Origin: a virus
Virus record (IMG/VR): IMGVR_UViG_3300042691_007097
Coordinates: 1-40,478 of that record
DNA: 40,478 nucleotides
Reading direction: 5' to 3' (one strand)
This document shows positions 1 to 8,311 of the stretch, one piece after another. How positions within the stretch are numbered: position 1 is the stretch's first letter; every line of letters begins with the position of its first letter. A model generated the notes under the pieces. The model searched no databases and was not told where the DNA came from. It was given only the letters and a program-made list of their open reading frames with translations. The translations under genes and the position numbers were made by a program.

Positions 1-2155
1 CAATTTCTCCACTTACAAGAGCAGCAATTAGTGGCTTAAATCTGTCGTCTTGTGCAATAGGCTCTGGAATAACTGCTTCACCTGGTGTGAGCATTGCTGG
101 TACTGAATCAGTTCCTTTTGCATACCCTGGAACTTTATTAGTTCCTTTGCTAAATCCTTTTACTGGAGCCTTAAACCCTGGAATCATCATTCCTGGATTT
201 GCAGCAGCAAACCTTAATGCTGCGGTTGTAGCACCAACATATGCATTTCTCAATTGATTTACAGCAGAAGCCTCTAGAACAAACTGTTGTGTTAAACGTG
301 TATGTGCTTGATTTAGTGAGGCAGCAACAATAGCAGCCTCTTGCTGCTCTGTTGTCATATATTGTGTTTGTGCTGCTAGATTTGTACTATTACCTGCTAA
401 CTTTAAAAATCCTTGTCTCATTAATATAAACATTTTGATAATATTTGCAGCACCGTTTGCTACTAAACCAAATGTCATTAATAATGTTGGACCTATTAGA
501 CCTACTAGACTTGTTAAAATTACTATAAATTTCTTTGTACCGTCGCCAAGATTATTAAATTTATCAAATAGTTTTCCTAAAAATTCTACAACTGGAGTAA
601 TTGCTTTTAAGAATTCTTTACCAATTGGAGCAATAGATATTTTAAGTTGTTCAACTGCCTCTTTAAAGTTTGTACCAATAGCATCTTCTACTGCTTTTAA
701 TTCTCGCTCTGATAAGATAGCAAGTTCTTCAACAGATGCCGTTGCTAGTTGTAAAACCTTTGCTGCCTGAGTTCCATCTTTTGTAACATTTTGGAACAAT
801 GTTGATAAACGAGCAAACTGGAACTTACCAAATAGTTGTTCAATTGCTCTTGATCTTTCTAATGGTGCAAGAGTGTCAAGCGCTAAAGCAAAATCAATTA
901 CTGTTCTTTTTAGATCTCCTTGATTTCTTTCAACAATATCTTTAATATTAATTCCCATATCGGCAAGCATTTGAGATGCTTTTTTAGTTGGGTTAATTAA
1001 TGATGCAAGACCAGACTTGAGTGCGTTAGCACCTTCTGATGCATTAATGCCACCTTCACGCATTGCAGTTAAGAAGAATGCCAAATCTTCTACGCTACCA
1101 CCTAATTGCTGTACAACTGGTCCAGCCTTTGGAATAGCAATAGTTAAATCTTCAATAGCAGTTACTGTTTGGTTTTCTACAGAGTTTAGGAAGTTAATCT
1201 TATTTGCTAGATCTTCCGCTGCAATTCCAAAAGCGTTTGTTAAAGATATTGTTGTTTCTAATGCTTGTTCTTGCTCTACGTTACCAAGAACTGCTAGTCG
1301 TGTAGCATTTGCTACCTGTGCGGTTAACTCTGCACCAGTCTTACCCATAGCAGCAGCAGAGGCTGCCATTTCCATAGTTTTTGTAACTGCTACACCATAT
1401 TTAGTAAATTCTTCTGCTAGTGCACGAATTTCTCCAAGTGCTTTTTCTGTTTCAGCAGTAGTAGTAAACATATCTCCATAAACACGACGAAACTTAAGGG
1501 CTTGAGCCTCTAAATCCATAAATGTTTTGGCTGCTGCTGTACCAAAATATGCAAGCGGTATTGTAAAACCAACCATTAACTGACGGCCAGCCCACTGTGT
1601 ATTTTTACCAAAGTTTAATAGATTAGTTGAACCTTGCTTTAATAATTGATTTAAAAGTGCTTGTTTTTGTGCTGCTACTGCTACTTGATTTCCATACTCT
1701 TTCATATTTAAACTTGTAGGAGTTATGGAAATTGCCTTCATGGCTCCAGATGCATCACGACCCAATTTAATATATTGAGTCTGCATTCTCTTGACACGTT
1801 CTTCGGCTACCTTGCCAATTGTGTCAAATTCTGATTTAAATAATTTTCCAAATGTTCTTGTAGATCCGCCAGCAAAACGGAAATACTCACGCATAGAGAG
1901 TTTATTTTTCTCTAGTGCGTGAGTAAATGATTCCGTACTTGTTCGGATTGTGCCCATCTGGGCATAGAACTTACCACCAGCATTGATGGTGTTCATTAAG
2001 TTAGTAGCAAGACCCTTTTGGGCTGCTGCGGCTGCAGCACTACCTTTGTTTATGCTTGTATATAGTTGTGCTAATTGTCGCTGGAGATTTTTAATCTCTG
2101 CTAAAGACTGAGACGTATCTATATTTATGCCAATATTAGCATTTACGTCAGCCAC
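1..2155 (-). CDS. Tail tape measure protein, TP901 type (partial, C-terminus beyond window)
   Basis: The minus-strand reading frame stays open from 2155 to the window edge, giving the first 718 residues. It begins MADVNANIGI on a GTG codon, with an AGAGGTG ribosome site six bases upstream. The Ala/Gln-rich, largely helical N-terminal half is followed by a TP901-like core containing KTMEMAASAAAMGKTG and LTAMREGGINASEGANALKS. A strongly hydrophobic stretch (FIVILTSLVGLIGPTLLMTF) comes later and could enter the host membrane. In siphophages this protein sets tail length and is packed inside the tube with the chaperones encoded just upstream. Family assignment is firm; the length cannot be known from this window. 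Confidence 0.93.
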   Translation of the reverse strand, partial: MADVNANIGINIDTSQSLAEIKNLQRQLAQLYTSINKGSAAAAAAQKGLATNLMNTINAGGKFYAQMGTIRTSTESFTHALEKNKLSMREYFRFAGGSTRTFGKLFKSEFDTIGKVAEERVKRMQTQYIKLGRDASGAMKAISITPTSLNMKEYGNQVAVAAQKQALLNQLLKQGSTNLLNFGKNTQWAGRQLMVGFTIPLAYFGTAAAKTFMDLEAQALKFRRVYGDMFTTTAETEKALGEIRALAEEFTKYGVAVTKTMEMAASAAAMGKTGAELTAQVANATRLAVLGNVEQEQALETTISLTNAFGIAAEDLANKINFLNSVENQTVTAIEDLTIAIPKAGPVVQQLGGSVEDLAFFLTAMREGGINASEGANALKSGLASLINPTKKASQMLADMGINIKDIVERNQGDLKRTVIDFALALDTLAPLERSRAIEQLFGKFQFARLSTLFQNVTKDGTQAAKVLQLATASVEELAILSERELKAVEDAIGTNFKEAVEQLKISIAPIGKEFLKAITPVVEFLGKLFDKFNNLGDGTKKFIVILTSLVGLIGPTLLMTFGLVANGAANIIKMFILMRQGFLKLAGNSTNLAAQTQYMTTEQQEAAIVAASLNQAHTRLTQQFVLEASAVNQLRNAYVGATTAALRFAAANPGMMIPGFKAPVKGFSKGTNKVPGYAKGTDSVPAMLTPGEAVIPEPIAQDDRFKPLIAALVSGEI

Positions 2156-2173
2156 TTATAGCACCTCTAACTT

Positions 2174-2503
2174 TTAGTTGTTTGCAAGCACTGTATTCAA
2201 CAGAGCATTAGCGTCTTGGAGTTTAACCCCCGAAGCAGCCTCAATGATCTTATAAACTGTTGGAAGGTCTAAGACCTCTTCAAGTTTTTCGACACTAGCC
2301 AATTCTGGCTTGAACTGCTTCATAGCAATTTCTACACATTCAATAAGTAGAGTCATTGACTTCTCATTATTGTCTGCCACCTCTGCTACCTTTTCAAACT
2401 TGCTCATAAATGGACGAAGTAGTGAAATTTTTAATGGTCTCACTGCGATTTTTGTTCCATCCATAAGAGTAAGTTCTTGGCTCTCATACGTTGTTGTTGC
2501 CAT
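2174..2503 (-). CDS. Short tail assembly chaperone (G-like)
   Basis: This 109-residue acidic protein sits between the long chaperone and the tape measure gene, the usual place of a gpG-type chaperone. It is clearly paralogous to the N-terminal ~115 residues of the next upstream gene: both start MAT, carry DGT(K/E)I, PLKI and LR.FM, and share LPT.YKI near the end. It lacks the second domain of the longer protein. A strong AGGAGG site precedes the ATG. In lambda-like phages the short form normally comes from the same gene as the long form; here it is a separate gene with its own promoter. Confidence 0.82.
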   Translation of the reverse strand: MATTTYESQELTLMDGTKIAVRPLKISLLRPFMSKFEKVAEVADNNEKSMTLLIECVEIAMKQFKPELASVEKLEEVLDLPTVYKIIEAASGVKLQDANALLNTVLANN

Positions 2504-2529
2504 TTATCCTCCTATATAGGTTAAATGTA

Positions 2530-2538
2530 ATTATAGCA
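2530..2538 (-). promoter_or_regulatory. Extended -10 promoter of short chaperone gene
   Basis: Minus-strand TGCTATAAT, a full extended -10 element, ends 26 bases before the start codon; no good -35 was seen. Confidence 0.6.
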
Positions 2539-2561
2539 CAAAACGGCTATTTTCAATATTA

Positions 2562-3272
2562 TTACTTCATTATTGAAGGGTCACGCATGTCTTCATAATC
2601 TAAGCCCATGCCAATACCAAACCCTGCTTTTTCAGCAGCGGGACCCTGAAGAGCAAGAATATCATTTCCATCTTTTGCTTTACCACCACTAAATACTCTT
2701 GCTTTGAGATCTTCCCATTCTTGCTGCCCTCTTCTACTACCACTATTTTTATCTAAATCAACACCCTGTATTGCTGCCAAAAACTTCTTTTCCTCATAAT
2801 CTAATTCTCTTTTACTTGATATTGTTGCAATTAGTTCTGCCATAGATAGAGATTGTTCTAATTCTTGATAATCTTTCCAAATACCGAGCAAAAATGCCTC
2901 AGTTTCTAGTTTGGCTAAATCAAGAGAATCCCATGAAGATCCACTTTCTGTAGCCTGTTCTTTTACTGGCTGTTCAGATTTTTTATCAATTTTAATTGAA
3001 GCAGCAATATTTAATATTTTGTATATTGTTGGCAAGTCTACGTGATCTTCAACATCTTCTATGCTCTTTGATATTTCTGGATAATATTGTTTCATACATA
3101 TTCTTGTGCATTCAGATAAAACTAATATCGCTTCTTGATCAGTTCTGGTAGCACGAATAGCATCAAAAGCATTCATAAACTCTCTAAGGTACTTTATCTT
3201 TAATGGAATAATTTCTATTTCGGTACCGTCAACAAGTTCAATTATTTCTGTTTTATATATTTCTGTAGCCAT
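2562..3272 (-). CDS. Long tail assembly chaperone (G-T-like, single frame)
   Basis: This 236-residue protein has an N-terminal G-like domain (residues 1-115) paralogous to the following gene. A linker (KKSEQPVKEQATESG) leads to a second, charged helical domain with ETEAFLLGIWKDYQELEQ, a kind of segment typical of the T portion in actinophage and PBSX-like chaperones. In most siphophages this G-T fusion is made by programmed frameshifting. Here it is one uninterrupted frame, and the short form is encoded separately downstream. It lies between the tube protein and the tape measure, as expected. No ribosome site is visible and the -10-like element is 7 bases from the ATG, so the mRNA may be leaderless. 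Confidence 0.78.
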   Translation of the reverse strand: MATEIYKTEIIELVDGTEIEIIPLKIKYLREFMNAFDAIRATRTDQEAILVLSECTRICMKQYYPEISKSIEDVEDHVDLPTIYKILNIAASIKIDKKSEQPVKEQATESGSSWDSLDLAKLETEAFLLGIWKDYQELEQSLSMAELIATISSKRELDYEEKKFLAAIQGVDLDKNSGSRRGQQEWEDLKARVFSGGKAKDGNDILALQGPAAEKAGFGIGMGLDYEDMRDPSIMK

Positions 3273-3279
3273 TTAAACC

Positions 3280-3288
3280 ATTTTACCA
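3280..3288 (-). promoter_or_regulatory. Extended -10-like element of long chaperone gene
   Basis: Minus-strand TGGTAAAAT differs by one base from the recurrent TGnTATAAT. The gap to the ATG is 7 bases, which puts the expected transcript start at the start codon. Confidence 0.45.
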
Positions 3289-3293
3289 TAAAC

Positions 3294-3327
3294 AACGAAC
3301 CCACCCCCATGTAGGGAGTGGGTCGTT
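3294..3327 (-). terminator. Hairpin after tail tube gene
   Basis: A long imperfect stem (AACG-ACCCAC-CCC against GGG-GTGGGT-CGTT, loop ATGTA) lies just after the stop codon of the tube gene. The T tract after it on the minus strand is poor, so it may be a weak terminator or a 3' end that stabilises an abundant mRNA. Confidence 0.5.
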
Positions 3328-3345
3328 ATTAATCTTATTTTAAGA

Positions 3346-3987
3346 TTATGATGCGGTATGAGTACGATCTACGATCTTACCATATGCGCCAGAAGCGTCT
3401 TCTGGAAGTAGACGGAATGAAACTTCAAACATTGAAGGTTCATCACGCTTTGCCGATACTGTTACGTTTTCAATTGAAAGCGCACGATATCCGACATAGA
3501 CACGTTCTACGTTACCAGAGTTGTCGCAGTCGCCAGTACCAGGACCGACTGCTGCGATACCACGCTCAACTGGACACTCACCGAGTTCGCCTGCTGAAAG
3601 GTTCAGACGACGACCTGATGAAGTGCTCTTTGAGCCAGTTAGTTCTGTATCTGCAAATGCAAGAGCATAGAGTAGATTCTCAAGAGTTGCCTCAGCGAAT
3701 GCTGTAGCAACATTTACCTGCATACCTTGCTTGTAAAGTTTAGCAACATCAAGTACTTGGTCAACTGCAACCTCACCGAAGTCAGGCTGGAATTGCATTT
3801 CAAGACCGTTCATTGTATAACCAACGTTTGTCCAGTTAGTATTTGCAGACAGAGTAGACTTGTATGACTCTGTGCTTACAAATGCATAGTCTGTAAAAAC
3901 GTCAGCATCAAGAGTAGTATCGCAGAGAAAGAACGCTGCGGCACCGACGATGATGTTGTTAGACGTACCACGGGTATATGCTGGCAT
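3346..3987 (-). CDS. Major tail tube protein
   Basis: A 213-residue protein located upstream of the chaperones and tape measure, the standard place for the tube subunit. It contains FGEVAVDQVLDVAKLYKQG, a pattern often seen in tube proteins, and alternating beta-rich segments. Its ribosome site GAGGTGAAACAATATG closely matches that of the capsid gene, as expected for a second very abundant structural protein. It has its own promoter with a leader of about 50 bases and is followed by a hairpin. There is no sign of a fused C-terminal Ig-like domain. Confidence 0.85.
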   Translation of the reverse strand: MPAYTRGTSNNIIVGAAAFFLCDTTLDADVFTDYAFVSTESYKSTLSANTNWTNVGYTMNGLEMQFQPDFGEVAVDQVLDVAKLYKQGMQVNVATAFAEATLENLLYALAFADTELTGSKSTSSGRRLNLSAGELGECPVERGIAAVGPGTGDCDNSGNVERVYVGYRALSIENVTVSAKRDEPSMFEVSFRLLPEDASGAYGKIVDRTHTAS

Positions 3988-4042
3988 ATTGTTTCACCTC
4001 TTTTTTCCTTGTTGAATAAGTGGGCGTGTTTCCTCAGTTATA

Positions 4043-4051
4043 AGTATAACA
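4043..4051 (-). promoter_or_regulatory. Extended -10 promoter of tail tube gene
   Basis: Minus-strand TGTTATACT lies in the only gap upstream of the tube gene, 55 bases before its start codon. Confidence 0.55.
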
Positions 4052-4057
4052 GTATTT

Positions 4058-4648
4058 TTAAGAGTATGGATTGGTGTAATTTGTACCATTTATAGAAATG
4101 GTATCTTTAATATGATAGTCATATTCCACAATAACCTTATTTACAAATAGGGTCCTAGCCGAGGCTAGTTCTGCAACGTCTCTGCTTTCGTCTACCTGAT
4201 AGACCCTTATATTATGAAAATATACATTGGCTGGATTTGAGGCTGTTGCATTTTCTGCTGAAAAGGCATTAACATCTTGGGCTGCTGCGTCTTCACGATC
4301 TAAGGCATCTGTAATGATTCTTACTGAGTTTATTAGTTTTGCTACATCTGATGAATATATAAAATAAATCAACTGCTCTCTTTTACGACGGTAAAAAGGA
4401 GTTGGTCTAAATCTCATCATTCTGTCATAAACAATTAAAATAGGTGATTCAACTTGCTGAATAGATATAGTATCGTTATAAAGATCTTCTATGCTAGTTG
4501 GATATTGTGCAGGAACCATAGGATTGAATCCAGCCTGGTTTGGCTCTGTAGGACCAGTAGCAATTAAGCCAAATAATGAAAGTTGCTCATTGACATAGTT
4601 ATTGATATATGTTGGAGCAAAACCTGTTGTTTTTATCTCGTAGGTCAT
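4058..4648 (-). CDS. Tail terminator-like protein
   Basis: A 196-residue protein directly upstream of the tube gene and downstream of a gp10-like gene, the usual position of the tail terminator that caps the tube and joins it to the head. It starts MTYEIKTTGFAPTYINNYVN and has the segment RKREQLIYFIYSSDVAKLI, reminiscent of tail-completion proteins of this type. The role rests mainly on gene order. A minus-strand TAGAAT six bases before the ATG (4655-4660) could allow leaderless expression in addition to read-through from upstream. Confidence 0.6.
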   Translation of the reverse strand: MTYEIKTTGFAPTYINNYVNEQLSLFGLIATGPTEPNQAGFNPMVPAQYPTSIEDLYNDTISIQQVESPILIVYDRMMRFRPTPFYRRKREQLIYFIYSSDVAKLINSVRIITDALDREDAAAQDVNAFSAENATASNPANVYFHNIRVYQVDESRDVAELASARTLFVNKVIVEYDYHIKDTISINGTNYTNPYS

Positions 4649-4652
4649 TTTA

Positions 4653-5330
4653 CTATTCTACCCCAATTCTTGCATTTGCTATCCAACTAAAGCCAGTGCT
4701 AACGCCTTTTGGTCTACCAACCTTAGATCCAGCACGAATATTCTTTTTAAATGCCGTTGGTTTTTTAATATAATCATATAAACCAGATGCACGAATAAAT
4801 GATTGTTTAAAATATTTTAACATAAATTCATCAAAGACTTGTTCAAATGAACCCTGAACTTCGTCTCCACCTGGATCTCTAACTGTTACAGGCTTTTTAG
4901 TAAATACGGTATCTCCACCAGACTGAAAAGCCAAGACAGATCCGCTTTTTGGTTTTATTACAACAGTCTTACCCTGTTCCATTATTTTTGCTTTATCAAA
5001 AAATGGTTCGCTTGCATCATTTGACATTGAGCGTGATTGTCTAAAATTAGAAAATAATGCCAAACCATTTTTGTTAACAATAAAATCTATATCATATAAT
5101 CTTGCTGCTGGACTACCAACACGATACCACTCATATACATGGTGAAGGGCTTTAGGGTTTGCTTTAGCATTTATGTCTATATATTGACTTAATGCTGCTA
5201 TTACTTCCCTGCCCAATTTTTCTAAAAATACCTTTTTGCCTTTATGAACACCATCAATAAATCCATAAGAATAATCTATAATATTATCCATTGTTCTTTT
5301 AAAATGACGGGTATTAGTAGTTACTATCAC
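4653..5330 (-). CDS. HK97 gp10-like neck / tail completion protein
   Basis: A 225-residue basic protein starting on GTG (MIVTTNTRHFKR), which overlaps the upstream stop codon as TAGTG and has an AGGTG ribosome site. Its N-terminal helical part (KVFLEKLGREVIAALSQYID), a hydrophobic middle and a basic C-terminus ending in RPKGVSTGFSWIANARIG are compatible with HK97-gp10-type proteins. It lies between a head-closure candidate and the tail terminator candidate. Function is from order and general character only. Confidence 0.55.
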   Translation of the reverse strand: MIVTTNTRHFKRTMDNIIDYSYGFIDGVHKGKKVFLEKLGREVIAALSQYIDINAKANPKALHHVYEWYRVGSPAARLYDIDFIVNKNGLALFSNFRQSRSMSNDASEPFFDKAKIMEQGKTVVIKPKSGSVLAFQSGGDTVFTKKPVTVRDPGGDEVQGSFEQVFDEFMLKYFKQSFIRASGLYDYIKKPTAFKKNIRAGSKVGRPKGVSTGFSWIANARIGVE

Positions 5331-5779
5331 TAGTCACCTACAGTCTGATTTTCAGCCCTACGCCAAATCATCTTATAATATTCTGTAGTTCTGAATGGAC
5401 CAACAAAAGGTTGTACTGTAGCAACTTCATATATTGTTGCACGACCAGATCTAACTCCAGCAGTTTCTTTATATATTAACTCATCGTTTGAGTGTCTAAT
5501 ATTTGTTATAAGAATATTAGTGACAGCATTGTTTTCTTTTTGAGAAGATACTCTTGGATCATTTTTTGTTCTTACCATAAGTTTATTTTGCAACTGCAAA
5601 AATGATTCTGCTTTAATGTTTTCAGTACCATCTCCACCTACTGGCTCTGCATTGCAGGCAATGGTTTTATCAAAAACCCAATCTTTTTTTGGCTGACCAT
5701 ACCCACCTTGTGTGATTATTGGATAATAAACATCAGCCTTCATTGGATATATAAAATCTGTATCTTCGCAGAGCACCAT
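5330..5779 (-). CDS. Head closure (stopper) protein candidate
   Basis: A 149-residue beta-rich protein following the adaptor gene. In siphophages this slot holds the head-closure protein (SPP1 gp16 / HK97 gp7 type). The features KADVYYPIITQGGYGQPKKDW and a C-terminal YYKMIWRRAEN fit small beta-barrel connector proteins of this class. The start codon overlaps the upstream TAA stop (TAATG), so translation is coupled; the ribosome site is GGAG. Confidence 0.6.
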   Translation of the reverse strand: MVLCEDTDFIYPMKADVYYPIITQGGYGQPKKDWVFDKTIACNAEPVGGDGTENIKAESFLQLQNKLMVRTKNDPRVSSQKENNAVTNILITNIRHSNDELIYKETAGVRSGRATIYEVATVQPFVGPFRTTEYYKMIWRRAENQTVGD

Positions 5780-6750
5780 TATAATACTCCAGGCCGAGTT
5801 ACCACATTTACATATTTATCTAAAATTTTATCTACTAAAAGATTTCCAGTTCCTTCTAGCATGACTTTATTATATTTAACATTAAACTGATCTGTTCTGT
5901 ATGATTCAACATATCTCTTATAATAGTCAAGTCTGCCACACTTAATATCATCAATTAACATATTTGTAGCATCTTTAATATCGTTAGGTACTACTTTATA
6001 TCCCGCTTCAATATAAAACATATAGTCAGCGCCTTCTGGAAAACTTACTCCACCTCTAAATGTTTGAATATTTGCACTGTCTCCAGTATCATACCAATCA
6101 AAAGAGTCTGATGCTGCCATTGCCATTCTTGCTGGTTTACGCTCATCTCTGTTCCAGTTATCTACACCAGCGACTGGATCTTTTATAATAGCCGTCTTAT
6201 CTTTTGTAATGCTATAGTCATATTCATCAAGTGCTGGACCGTCAGCATCATCAACATCATATACTTTTTCAGCATTCTCATAAACCTTAAGAATCTTATA
6301 CCCACGCATCCAAAGTGGCATATAGTCTGTGCCTTGACCTACATTTTGAACCCATTCTGTAGTAAAATAGAATCCATCTGGAACATAGGCATCTATAATT
6401 TGACGAGCCAGTGCTTCATGCTCTGTATACTCTGCAATTTCTGTAGCCGTAGTCCCAAGAGTATTTGGATCAACATAAGGACGAACAATTTCTAAATTAT
6501 CTTCTACAACAACATCTCCACGAGCAGCACCCACTTTTTCATAAATCGTTAAAGCATAGTATTCATCATATTTTGAAAAGGTATCAGAAAGGGTATATGT
6601 CACAACTGAACTTGCGCTAGATGTAACCGCTACATCTATTAATTCTTCGTTTCTATCATTGCTCTCTATAACAAGAAAGTATGATGTGCTTGCAGATGGC
6701 ACTGTGTATGTGACCTCAAGCGGGTATGGGGGAATCCTTAAAATCTCCAT
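5779..6750 (-). CDS. Head-tail adaptor protein candidate with N-terminal beta domain
   Basis: A 323-residue protein placed two genes after the capsid gene. Residues 1-90 are beta-rich and Ig/fibronectin-like by eye (TYTVPSASTSYFLVIESNDR). The C-terminal part is helical with DIKDATNMLIDDIKCGRLDYYKRYV, resembling the helical bundle of gp6/gp15-type adaptors that bind the portal. It is translationally coupled to both neighbours. The adaptor role is inferred; the extra N-terminal domain makes it longer than simple adaptors (~100-200 residues). Confidence 0.55.
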   Translation of the reverse strand: MEILRIPPYPLEVTYTVPSASTSYFLVIESNDRNEELIDVAVTSSASSVVTYTLSDTFSKYDEYYALTIYEKVGAARGDVVVEDNLEIVRPYVDPNTLGTTATEIAEYTEHEALARQIIDAYVPDGFYFTTEWVQNVGQGTDYMPLWMRGYKILKVYENAEKVYDVDDADGPALDEYDYSITKDKTAIIKDPVAGVDNWNRDERKPARMAMAASDSFDWYDTGDSANIQTFRGGVSFPEGADYMFYIEAGYKVVPNDIKDATNMLIDDIKCGRLDYYKRYVESYRTDQFNVKYNKVMLEGTGNLLVDKILDKYVNVVTRPGVL

Positions 6751-7082
6751 TAGTCTATGCCGTAGTGCCTTGCCAACTCTTGAGGCGTTGCTAACCTAAC
6801 ACCTTTACGAGAAAGCCACCAGTCGGCTGCCTCCTTAGTAACTATATTATAACCGACTTTGAGCGATCCAATTTTTTTATTTGTATTGTGTTTGTTACGC
6901 TCTGAATATAGAGCAATCTTATCTGGTGTTTCTTTTTTTGCTATCTTGACGACCTCTTTGCCTTCAAGAATGTTAAGCATTTCTATTTTTGTTCTTGCAT
7001 CAAGAAGGTCTATGTTATTTTGTTTAGCAAATGATTTTATTTCAAAAACACTTTTTGTTTTTAATTCTTCAATATTTAACAT
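6750..7082 (-). CDS. Small protein after capsid gene, SAP/Rho-N-like N-terminus
   Basis: A 110-residue basic protein. Its first ~45 residues (LKTKSVFEIKSFAKQNNIDL followed by a helix) resemble the helix-extended-helix seen in Rho-N and SAP-like domains. The C-terminus reads GVRLATPQELARHYG, a pattern I associate with small actinophage proteins located between capsid and adaptor genes. The role is unknown: connector accessory or capsid-associated protein. It has its own promoter and a very good GGAGG ribosome site. Confidence 0.5.
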   Translation of the reverse strand: MLNIEELKTKSVFEIKSFAKQNNIDLLDARTKIEMLNILEGKEVVKIAKKETPDKIALYSERNKHNTNKKIGSLKVGYNIVTKEAADWWLSRKGVRLATPQELARHYGID

Positions 7083-7099
7083 TTTATTCCTCCACTGTC

Positions 7100-7108
7100 A
7101 TTATACCA
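7100..7108 (-). promoter_or_regulatory. Extended -10 promoter of connector genes
   Basis: Minus-strand TGGTATAAT, 17 bases before the start codon at 7082. It lies immediately after the capsid terminator hairpin, so it can restart transcription for the connector genes. Confidence 0.62.
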
Positions 7109-7116
7109 GAAATGCT

Positions 7117-7145
7117 AAAAGGGAGCGGTTTTTTAGACCGCTCCC
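7117..7145 (-). terminator. Terminator-like hairpin after major capsid gene
   Basis: A perfect 9-base-pair GC-rich stem (GGGAGCGGT with ACCGCTCCC, 7-base loop) is followed on the minus strand by TTTT. The T tract is short, so partial termination is likely. Confidence 0.68.
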
Positions 7146-7167
7146 CTCTAATCCTGCTTATTTAATT

Positions 7168-8286
7168 TTAGGAATCTGCGCTGTCTGCGTCGCCATAAGC
7201 AACTGCATCCAACTCTTCCCATGCAATACCAAAGCGAACGAATACTGTATATTCTACAGTGTCCTTCTTTGGCTTGTACTCACGGTTTACCGTGATATCA
7301 CGTTGGAAGCCCCAGACACGGTTCTCAGGGAATGTAAGGTCTACGTATCCTGCTGGATAGTAAGGAACCTCAAGTACATCCACTCCGAGTACACGGGTGG
7401 TACGAGAACCACCGAATGTCTGACCTAGACCATCAAGATATGATTGACGGTTAGCCTGTGTGCTACCTGGTGTTTGTCCAGCAATCGCTTCAGCAATAGC
7501 ATCTGCGAGTGTACCGTTGTTCTTAACGATACCCTGGAATGCGTCAGTACCTGCATAGAACTTAAGATTGCTCTTAAGTGCACGATACTTACGTGGCATT
7601 GCAAGAATAATATCCTGCATTACCTGTGGAGTCCACTCGTTGTCAGATACGGTAACATCTGCTTCATGAGCAGCGTTGCCTACTGTGCCACGAGTTTGCT
7701 TAATAAAGCCAGACATGATTGAAAGGAATGAGCCTGTAGCACCATCACCGTTAATCGCTAGATCTTCAATGTCATTTGCGAATGCATTGGTCATCAAGCG
7801 AACGAGACGATCCTCAAGGGCCGCTCCTTCAATATTGTCTTCTAGAGACTCTGTAGAAACTTCCCAGTCAAGACGAATCTTTTTGGTTGTTAGTTCTACT
7901 TTTGTAAATGTTGCGCCTGCGTTTGTGTATGCGTCATCTGCTTGTGCAGCAGCACGGATTACACGCTCACCAACGTTGACCTTTTCGATCTCCATGGTGT
8001 TTGCTCGCATTGTAACTCTACGACCATCCTTGGCGAGAACTGTTGCATCCCACACGTAGTCGATAAAGCGGCGAGCCTGCTCAGGGTTTAGAATACCACT
8101 GTTACTTCCTGTTGGATTTACTGCGTTTGCTCCAGTTGTGACACCGAAAGTTCCGCCAGTAACGTTACCAAGGGAAGTAGCAGGAGATACGTTACCGTCA
8201 GCATCGGTTGCTGTTGCAGATCCGATACCGCCAGAAACGAAAGCACCCGCTTCAGCAGCCTTAATTAGTTTTTCTTGTTCCGACAT
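7168..8286 (-). CDS. Major capsid protein, HK97 fold
   Basis: The start chosen is the ATG at 8286 (MSEQEKLIKAAEAG), because GGAGGTG stands directly upstream; an in-frame ATG at 8331 would lie inside the protease gene. The 372-residue product has a flexible, Gly/Ser/Thr-rich N-terminus to about residue 65. It then shows HK97-type features: WDATVLAKDGRRVTM, an acidic helix with ESLEDNIEGAALEDRLVRL and AINGDGATGSFLSIMSGF. The C-terminal part includes VWGFQRDITVNREY and FVRFGIAWEEL. It follows the protease/scaffold gene and precedes a terminator hairpin, as expected for the most abundant virion protein. Confidence 0.93.
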   Translation of the reverse strand: MSEQEKLIKAAEAGAFVSGGIGSATATDADGNVSPATSLGNVTGGTFGVTTGANAVNPTGSNSGILNPEQARRFIDYVWDATVLAKDGRRVTMRANTMEIEKVNVGERVIRAAAQADDAYTNAGATFTKVELTTKKIRLDWEVSTESLEDNIEGAALEDRLVRLMTNAFANDIEDLAINGDGATGSFLSIMSGFIKQTRGTVGNAAHEADVTVSDNEWTPQVMQDIILAMPRKYRALKSNLKFYAGTDAFQGIVKNNGTLADAIAEAIAGQTPGSTQANRQSYLDGLGQTFGGSRTTRVLGVDVLEVPYYPAGYVDLTFPENRVWGFQRDITVNREYKPKKDTVEYTVFVRFGIAWEELDAVAYGDADSADS

Positions 8287-8311
8287 ATTGTTCACCTCCA
8301 TTTGGTTTTTA

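Noticed and set aside
435-1481. Long plus-strand open frames opposite the tape measure gene
   Set aside because: They are shadows of the Ala/Gln-rich tape measure protein; no ribosome sites, and the minus frame has clear homology.
2155-2163. TGCTATAAG before the tape measure start
   Set aside because: The -10-like box overlaps the GTG start codon, so it could not make an mRNA with that start; the AGAGGTG ribosome site explains the region.
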